This document shows positions 57,933-64,000 of a stretch of 64,000 nt of DNA, piece by piece (the first letter of the stretch is position 1; each line of letters opens with the position of its first letter). Source of the DNA: Symbiodinium natans (lineage: Eukaryota > Sar > Dinophyceae > Suessiales > Symbiodiniaceae); the NCBI GenBank assembly GCA_905221605.1, contig CAJNDS010002346.1, forward strand, positions 250,001 to 314,000, written 5' to 3'. A model generated the notes under the pieces. It did not search any database. It was not told where the DNA came from and saw only the letters and a program-made list of their open reading frames with translations. The translations under genes and the position numbers were made by a program.

Positions 57933-60900
57933 TGCCTTGGGCTTGTCGTCTTTCTTTTGGTCTTTCTTGTCAGCCTGCGCCTTGGGCTTCTCCTCCTTTT
58001 TCTCGTCCTTCTTGTCCCCCTCCTTCTTGTCAGCCTCTGCTTTGGGCTTGTCATCCTTCTTCTCGTCTTTCTTCTCGCCCTCCTTCTTGTCAGCCTCCGC
58101 CTTGGGCTTGTCATCCTTCTTCTCGTCCTTCTTCTCCCCCTCCTTCTTGTCAGCCTCCGCCTTGGGCTTGTCCTCCTTCTTCTCGTCCTTCTTCTCGCCC
58201 TCCTTCTTGTCAGCCTCCGCCTTGGGCTTGTCATCCTTCTTCTCGTCCTTCTTCTCCCCCTCCTTCTTGTCAGCCTCCGCCTTGGGCTTGTCCTCCTTCT
58301 TCTCGTCCTTCTTCTCGCCCTCCTTCTTGTCGGCCTCCGCCTTGGGCTTGTCTTCCTTCTTCTCGTCCTTCTTCTCCCCCTCCTTCTTGTCAGCCTCCGC
58401 TTTGGGCTTGTCATCCTTCTTCTCGTCCTTCTTCTCCCCCTCCTTCTTGTCGGCCTCCGCCTTGGGCTTGTCCTCTTTCTTCTCGTCCTTCTTCTCCCCC
58501 TCCTTCTTGTCAGCCTCCGCCTTGGGCTTGTCATCCTTCTTCTCGTCCTTCTTCTCGCCCTCCGTCTTGTCGGCCTCCGCCTTGGGCTTGTCCTCCTTTT
58601 TCTCGTCCTTCTTCTCGCCCTCCTTCTTGTCAGCCTCCGCTTTGGGCTTGTCATCCTTCTTCTCGTCCTTCTTCTTCTCGCCCTCCTTCTTGTCGGCCTC
58701 CGCCTTGGGCTTCTCCTCCTTCTTCTCGTCCTTCTTCTCCCCCTCCTTCTTGTCAGCCTCCGCCTTGGGCTTGTCATCCTTCTTCTCGTCCTTCTTCTCC
58801 CCCTCCTTATTGTCAGCCTCCGCCTTGGGCTTCTCCTCCTTCTTCTCGTCCTTCTTCTGGTCGGCCTCCGCCTTGGGCTTCTCCTCCTTCTTCTCGTCCT
58901 TCTTCTCCCCGTCCTTCTTGTCGGCCTCCGAATTGGGCTTGTCCTCTTTTTTCTCGTCCTTCTTCTCCCCCTCCTTCTTGTCAGCCTCCGCCTTGGGCTT
59001 GTCATCCTTCTTCTCATCCTTCTTCTCCCCCTCCTTCTTGTCAGCCTCCGCCTTGGGCTTGTCCTCCTTTTTCTCGTCCTTCTTCTCGCCCTCCTTCTTG
59101 TCGGCCTCCGCCTTGGGCTTGTCTTCCTTCTTCTCGTCCTTCTTCTCCCCCTCCTTCTTGTCAGCCTCCGCCTTGGGCTTGTCCTCCTTCTTCTCGTCCT
59201 TCTTCTCGCCCTCCTTCTTGTCGGCCTCCGCCTTGGGCTTGTCATCCTTCTTCTCGTCCTTCTTCTCCCCCTCCTTCTTGTCAGCCTCCGCCTTGGGCTT
59301 GTCATCCTTCTTCTCGTCCTTCTTCTCGCCCTCCTTCTTGTCGGCCTCCGCCTTGGGCTTGTCCTCTTTTTTCTCGTCCTTCTTCTCCCCCTCCTTCTTG
59401 TTGGCCTCCGCCTTGGGCTTGTCATCCTTCTTCTCGTCCTTCTTCTCCCCCTCCTTCTTGTCAGCCTCCGCCTTGGGCTTGTCCTCCTTTTTCTCGTCCT
59501 TCTTGTCCCCCTCCTTCTTGTCAGCCTCTGCTTTGGGCTTGTCATCCTTCTTCTCGTCCTTCTTCTCGCCCTCCTTCTTGTCCGCCTCCGCCTTGGGTTT
59601 CTCCTCCTTTTTCTCGTCCTTCTTCTCCCCCTCCTTCTTGTCGGCCTCCGCCTTGGGCTTCTCCTCCTTCTTCTCGTCCTTCTTCTCGCCCTCCTTCTTG
59701 TCCGCCTCCGCTTTGGGCTTGTCCTCCTTCTTCTCGTCCTTCTTTTCGCCGTCCTTCTTGTCAGCCTCCGCCTTGGGCTTGTCCTCCTTCTTCTCGTCCT
59801 TCTTCTCGCCCTCCTTCTTGTCAGCCTCCGCCTTGGGCTTGTCCTCCTTCTTCTCGTCCTTCTTCTCGCCTTCTTTCTTGTCAGCCTCCGGCTTGGGCTT
59901 GTCCTCCTTCTTCTCGTCCTTTTTCTCGCCCTCCTTCTTGTCAGCCTCCGCTTTGGGCTTGTCCTCCTTCTTCTCGTCCTTCTTCTCGCCCTCCTTCTTG
60001 TCCGCCTCCGCCTTGGGTTTCTCCTCCTTTTTCTCGTCCTTCTTCTCCCCCTCCTTCTTGTTGGCCTCCGCCTTGGGCTTGTCCTCCTTCTTCTCGTCCT
60101 TCTTCTCCCCCTCCTTCTTGTCAGCCTCCGCTTTGGGCTTGTCCTCCTTCTTCTCGTCCTTCTTTTCGCCCTCCTTCTTGTCAGCCTCCGCCTTGGGCTT
60201 GTCATCCTTCTTCTCGTCCTTCTTCTCCCCCTCCTTCTTGTCGGCCTCCGCTTTGGGCTTGTCATCCTTCTTCTCGTCCTTCTTCTCGCCTTCCTTCTTG
60301 TCAGCCTCCGCCTTGGGCTTGTCCTCCTTTTTCTCGTCCTTCTTGTCCCCCTCCTTCTTGTCAGCCTCTGCCTTGGGCTTGTCCTCCTTCTTCTCGTCCT
60401 TCTTCTCCCCCTCCTTCTTGTCAGCCTCCGCCTTGGGCTTCTCCTCCTTCTTCTCGTCCTTCTTCTCCCCCTCCTTCTTGTCAGCCTCCGCCTTGGGCTT
60501 GTCCTCCTTCTTCTCGTCCTTCTTCTCGCCCTCCTTCTTGTCAGCCTCCGCTTTGGGCTTGTCCTCCTTCTTCTCGTCCTTCTTCTCCCCCTCCTTCTTG
60601 TCAGCCTCCGCCTTGGGCTTGTCCTCCTTCTTCTCGTCCTTCTTCTCCCCCTCCTTCTTGTCAGCCTCCGCCTTGGGCTTGTCCTCCTTTTTCTCGTCCT
60701 TCTTCTCGCCCTCCTTCTTGTCGGCCTCCGCCTTGGGCTTGTCCTCCTTTTTCTCGTCCTTCTTGTCTTCAGCCTCCGCTTTAGGCTTGTCATCCTTCTT
60801 CTCGTCCTTCTTCTCCCCCTCCTTCTTGTCAGCCTCCGCTTTGGGCTTGTCATCCTTCTTCTCGTCCTTCTTCTCCCCCTCCTTCTTGTCAGCCTCCGCC

Positions 60901-61975
60901 TTGGGCTTGTCCTCCTTCTTCTCGTCCTTCTTCTCCCCCTCCTTCTTGTCAGCCTCCGCCTTGGGCTTCTCGTCCTTCTTCTCCCCCTCCTTCTTGTCAG
61001 CCTCCGCCTTGGGCTTGTCCTCCTTCTTCTCGTCCTTCTTCTCCCCCTCCTTCTTGTCAGCCTCCGCCTTGGGTTTCTCCTCCTTTTTCTCGTCCTTCTT
61101 CTCGCCCTCCTTCTTGTCGGCCTCCGCCTTGGGCTTGTCCTCCTTCTTCTCGTCCTTCTTCTCGCCCTCCTTCTCGTCAGCCTCCGCCTTGGGTTTCTCC
61201 TCCTTCTTCTCGTCCTTCTTCTCCCCCTCCTTCTTGTCAGCCTCCGCCTTGGGCTTCTCCTCCTTCTTCTCGTCCTTCTTCTCGCCCTCCTTATTGTCAG
61301 CCTCCGCCTTGGGTTTCTCCTCCTTCTTCTCGTCCTTCTTCTCGCCCTCCTTCTTGTCAGCCTCCGCCTTGGGCTTCTCCTCCTTTTTCTCGTCCTTCTT
61401 CTCCCCCTCCTTCTTGTCAGCCTCCGCCTTGGGCTTCTCCTCCTTCTTCTCGTCCTTCTTCTCCCCCTCCTTCTTGTCAGCCTCTGCCTTGGGCTTCTCC
61501 TCTTTTTTCTCGTCCTTCTTCTCGCCCTCCTTCTTGTCAGCCTCCGCCTTGGGCTTCTCCTCCTTCTTCTCGTCCTTCTTCTCCCCCTCCTTCTTGTCAG
61601 CCTCCGCCTTGGGCTTCTCCTCCTTCTTCTCGTCCTTCTTCTCCCCCTCCTTCTTGTCAGCCTCCGCCTTGGGCTTCTCGTCCTTCTTCTCCCCCTCCTT
61701 CTTGTCAGCCTCCGCCTTGGGCTTGTCCTCCTTCTTCTCGTCCTTCTTATCCCCCTCCTTCTTGTCAGCCTCCGCCTTGGGCTTCTCGTCCTTCTTCTCC
61801 CCCTCCTTCTTGTCAGCCTCCGCTTTGGGCTTGTCCTCCTTCTTCTCGTCCTTCTTCTCCCCCTCCTTCTTGTCAGCCTCCGCCTTGGGCTTCTCGTCCT
61901 TCTTCTCGCCCTCCTTCTTGTCAGCCTCCGCTTTGGGCCAGAAACGGTCTTGTATTTCGGCCAAGTTCGAGATCC
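57933..61975 (-). CDS. Lys/Glu/Asp-rich 20-residue repeat protein, giant exon
   Basis: 4-kb exon encoding about 67 tandem copies of a 20-residue unit of the form KPKAEADKKEGEKKDEKKED, with a few 16-residue units. It starts ISNLAEIQDRFWPKAEAD after a telomere-derived acceptor (GTTTAG|GGATC) and ends KPKA before a GTGCG donor. Differences between units are mostly third-position (AAG/AAA, GCT/GCC, GGC/GGG) or Asp/Glu swaps. The product would be a highly charged, probably helical or disordered filament-like protein. Two other frames are open across the whole tract because the 60-bp unit lacks stops. The minus frame is preferred because the diverged copy at 63.4 kb keeps it and because a downstream exon follows in phase. 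Function unknown. Confidence 0.6.
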
Positions 61976-62011
61976 CTAAACCCTAAACCCTGCTACCCTA
62001 AACCCTAAACC

Positions 62012-62190
62012 CTAAAACCTAAACCCCAAGCCCTTAAGCTTCCTCAGGATTTCAGGGCTTTTTGGGGAGGATTTGCGAGGGACAGCGCGGAAGTCGACGG
62101 AGTGAAGGGGCCCCTGAGTCTTTGACAGGGTTTTGCGGACAAGGGCGGAGCCCGGAGCCCAATATACAGAAAACCTACGCGCTAAACCCT
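62012..62190 (-). CDS. Duplicated, possibly coding segment
   Basis: Open minus frame containing VYWAPGSALV, then GPLHSVDFRAVPRKSSPK and PEIL. The copy at 63600-63740 keeps YWAPGS, GPL, SV, VP, KSSPK and PEIL with several substitutions, so similarity holds at protein level. It could be an exon upstream of the K/E exon in both duplicates; splice sites are not clear. Confidence 0.3.
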
Positions 62191-63366
62191 GAACCCTAAA
62201 CCCCAAACGCTAAACCCTAAACCCTAAACCTAAGCCCTAAACCCTCAACCCTAAACCCTATACCCTAAGCCCTAAACCCTAACCCCTAAACCTTAAACTC
62301 ATAAACAATCAACCCTAAGGTTGCCTTCAACCCTGCAGAGAAGCAAACACTTTGAAGGTCTCACTGCAGTGGTTGGTCGGATCCCAGTATTCAAAAGGCA
62401 TGGAAGGTTGAACGGTTTAACCTGCGCTTACCCCGAAGTCGAAAGCCTCAACCCTAAACCCTACAAGGCCTTGTAGGGCAAATAGTAAAACTACGAGGAG
62501 GACAAAGTGAACAAAGTGAACAAGTGAATGAAGGAAAGAAGTGAGAAAATGAACGCGTGAACTTGTGAACGAAGTAAAGACCCCAACATCAGGTTCTCCA
62601 GCTATGGCCGTGTAACACCTTGGAATCATGAGCCAGGAATTTAGACCCTGAGACCCCACTTCTAGTGTAGTAACCGCCCGTGAGGATAACAGCAGAAAAT
62701 GAGTCATCCTGTTCACACGCTATAACCTCTGTCTCTAGGAGTTAATCGGTTGAGTCGTGAAGGTAGCAACCAGGATGAGAGAATGATGTAAGGCCCTTTT
62801 CATCTCCCTCATTCGCTTGTCCTGTTCCCTGTGTTTCAGTTGCACTCTCATGATAAGATACTAGCGAACCAGACCTTGAATCCTGTGAACAAAGCCGCGA
62901 ATCAAAAGACCAGGAAACTCGCTTGTAAGGAGTTCGTACCTTGGCAGTTAATACCAGTTCATGAGCTAAACCCTCAACCAGAAATCCTATCAACCGCAGC
63001 CCTAAGCCCTAAGCGCTAGACCCTAAACGTTCAGGCTTCTGGGCTTATTGGCTCTTGTCAGGCACCGCGCTCCTGAAGGCAGATACTCTTGGGGATGATA
63101 TGGAATCTGTAGGTTCCTGGGCCCTAGAGGACCCTGAAAGCCCTTCAACTCCAAGCCCCAACTCCCAAGCTCATGAGGCGACGCGCGGTGAAGTACGTTG
63201 AGGCGTTGAGGCATCACTTCAATGCTCGGTGGGTTCACTGTAGGGTTTTAGGGTTTGAGCCTCGTTTTCATCCAGGGTCTAGGGCTTTCAACATTCCAAA
63301 GAATCCAGAACAAAACCCCAACCCTGAACTCTAGACCTTAGACCCTAACCCTGAAACGCAGCCTAC

Positions 63367-63554
63367 GGTTAAAGCGGCGAGGGTTTCAGCCTCCGCCTTG
63401 GGCTTCTCCTCCTTCTTCTCGTCCTTCTTTTCGCCCTCCTTCTTGTCAGCCTCCGCCTTGGGCTTCTCCTCCTTCTTGTCAGCCTCCGCTTTGGGCCAGA
63501 AACGGTCTTGTATTTCGGCCGACGTCAGAACCAAGGAACCATCGGGAGAGATCC
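63367..63554 (-). CDS. Short paralogue of the K/E repeat exon
   Basis: Same exon start (AG|GGATCTC) and same leader AEIQDRFWPKAEADKKE as the 4-kb exon, but only two to three repeat units before a tail ETLAALT and a GTAGGC donor. Here the start reads ISPDGSLVLTSAEIQDRF. SPDGSLVLT resembles a WD40 strand, and this piece is missing from the long copy. This is the upstream member of a tandem segmental duplication. Confidence 0.5.
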
Positions 63555-64000
63555 CTTTAGGCCCTAAGCCCTGAACCCTAAGCCCTTAAGCCCCTCAAGC
63601 CTCCCTCAGGATTTCAGGCCTCTTTGGGGAGGATTTCTGCGGGACGGAGCGGACGTTGACGGAACGAAGGGGGCCCCTGAGTCTTGAAAGGGCTTCGCAG
63701 ACCAGGGTTGAACCTGGAGCCCAATATATAGAAAACCACGCCCTAAGCCACTAAATCCTAAACTCATAAACCCTCAACCCTAAGGTTGCCTTCGACCCCG
63801 CAAGCGAAGTAAACATTTTGAAGGTCCCACTGCAGTGGTTGATCGGATCCCGGCATTCATTCAAAAGGGGTGAAAGGTTTAACCGGCGCTTTCCCCGAAG
63901 TCGAAAGCCTCAACCCTAACCCCTACAAAGCCTTGTAGGGCACCCTAAACCCTAAACGCTAAACCCGAAACCCTAAACCCGAAACCCTAAACCCTATCAG

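Larger units (their letters stand above)
61880..63945 (-). repeat. Segmental tandem duplication
   Basis: 61880-62480 resembles 63390-63945 (K/E exon start, CCTCAGGATTTCAGG block, GGTTGCCTTC block). The offset changes from 1562 to about 1465 because copy 1 has an extra telomere-like array at 62178-62292. Confidence 0.88.

Noticed and set aside
57867-61986. Two giant + strand open frames (Leu-rich and Ser/Phe-rich)
   Set aside because: They are antisense images of the 60-bp repeat. The diverged copy at 63.4 kb and the downstream exon support the minus frame, and the other recognised genes are also on minus.

Overview
The window looks like nuclear DNA of an alveolate, most probably a dinoflagellate. 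Three things point there. (1) It is littered with short arrays of the Arabidopsis-type telomere motif TTTAGGG in both orientations, spaced every few hundred bases. (2) The one gene I can identify with confidence is cut into 16 very short exons, and most of its introns start with GC (one with GA) rather than GT, a known dinoflagellate habit. (3) Every coding region I trust lies on the minus strand, as expected for one-way gene clusters. A chromerid or coccidian with the same telomere motif cannot be excluded, and no organelle, bacterial or viral signature was seen.

The identified gene is a homologue of SEC13, the seven-bladed WD40 protein of the COPII coat and the nuclear pore. It runs on the minus strand from an ATG at 51343 to a probable stop at 2533. 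About 313 codons (human SEC13 has about 322) are spread over 48.8 kb. Exons are 31 to 125 nt. Most introns are 0.3 to 2 kb, but the one between exons 3 and 4 spans 32 kb (18219-50384). I found the exons by reading the minus strand and checking that successive pieces keep phase and follow the SEC13 order from the N-terminal IHDxQLDYY motif to the C-terminal SITGxxLAVSxGD motif. Three of the 15 junctions are not settled to the base.

Upstream (54.5-64 kb, minus strand) lies a gene with a 4-kb exon made of about 67 copies of a 60-bp unit. It encodes a Lys/Glu/Asp-rich 20-residue repeat and has several possible downstream exons in phase. A partial duplicate with only two to three repeat units sits at 63.4 kb. 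Downstream of SEC13 (1-2.2 kb) is the part of a third, unrecognised minus-strand gene that falls in the window; it carries an apparent 1-base frameshift.

The rest is intron and intergenic DNA dominated by repeats. There are interstitial telomere-like arrays, including local variants (TTGAGGG, TTTTAGGG, TTTTGGGG, TTTGGGG and two 9-mers). At least seven families of about 90-200 bp palindromic foldback elements (called PAL-A to PAL-G here) occur in several copies each. There are also long microsatellites (a 730-bp CA tract, a 100-bp G tract) and a 1.1-1.3-kb tandem duplication at 41-43 kb. Telomere-like arrays repeatedly sit inside the palindromes, and around SEC13 they tend to occur as inverted pairs at the two ends of each intron. 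No tRNA, rRNA, CRISPR array or intact transposase gene was found.
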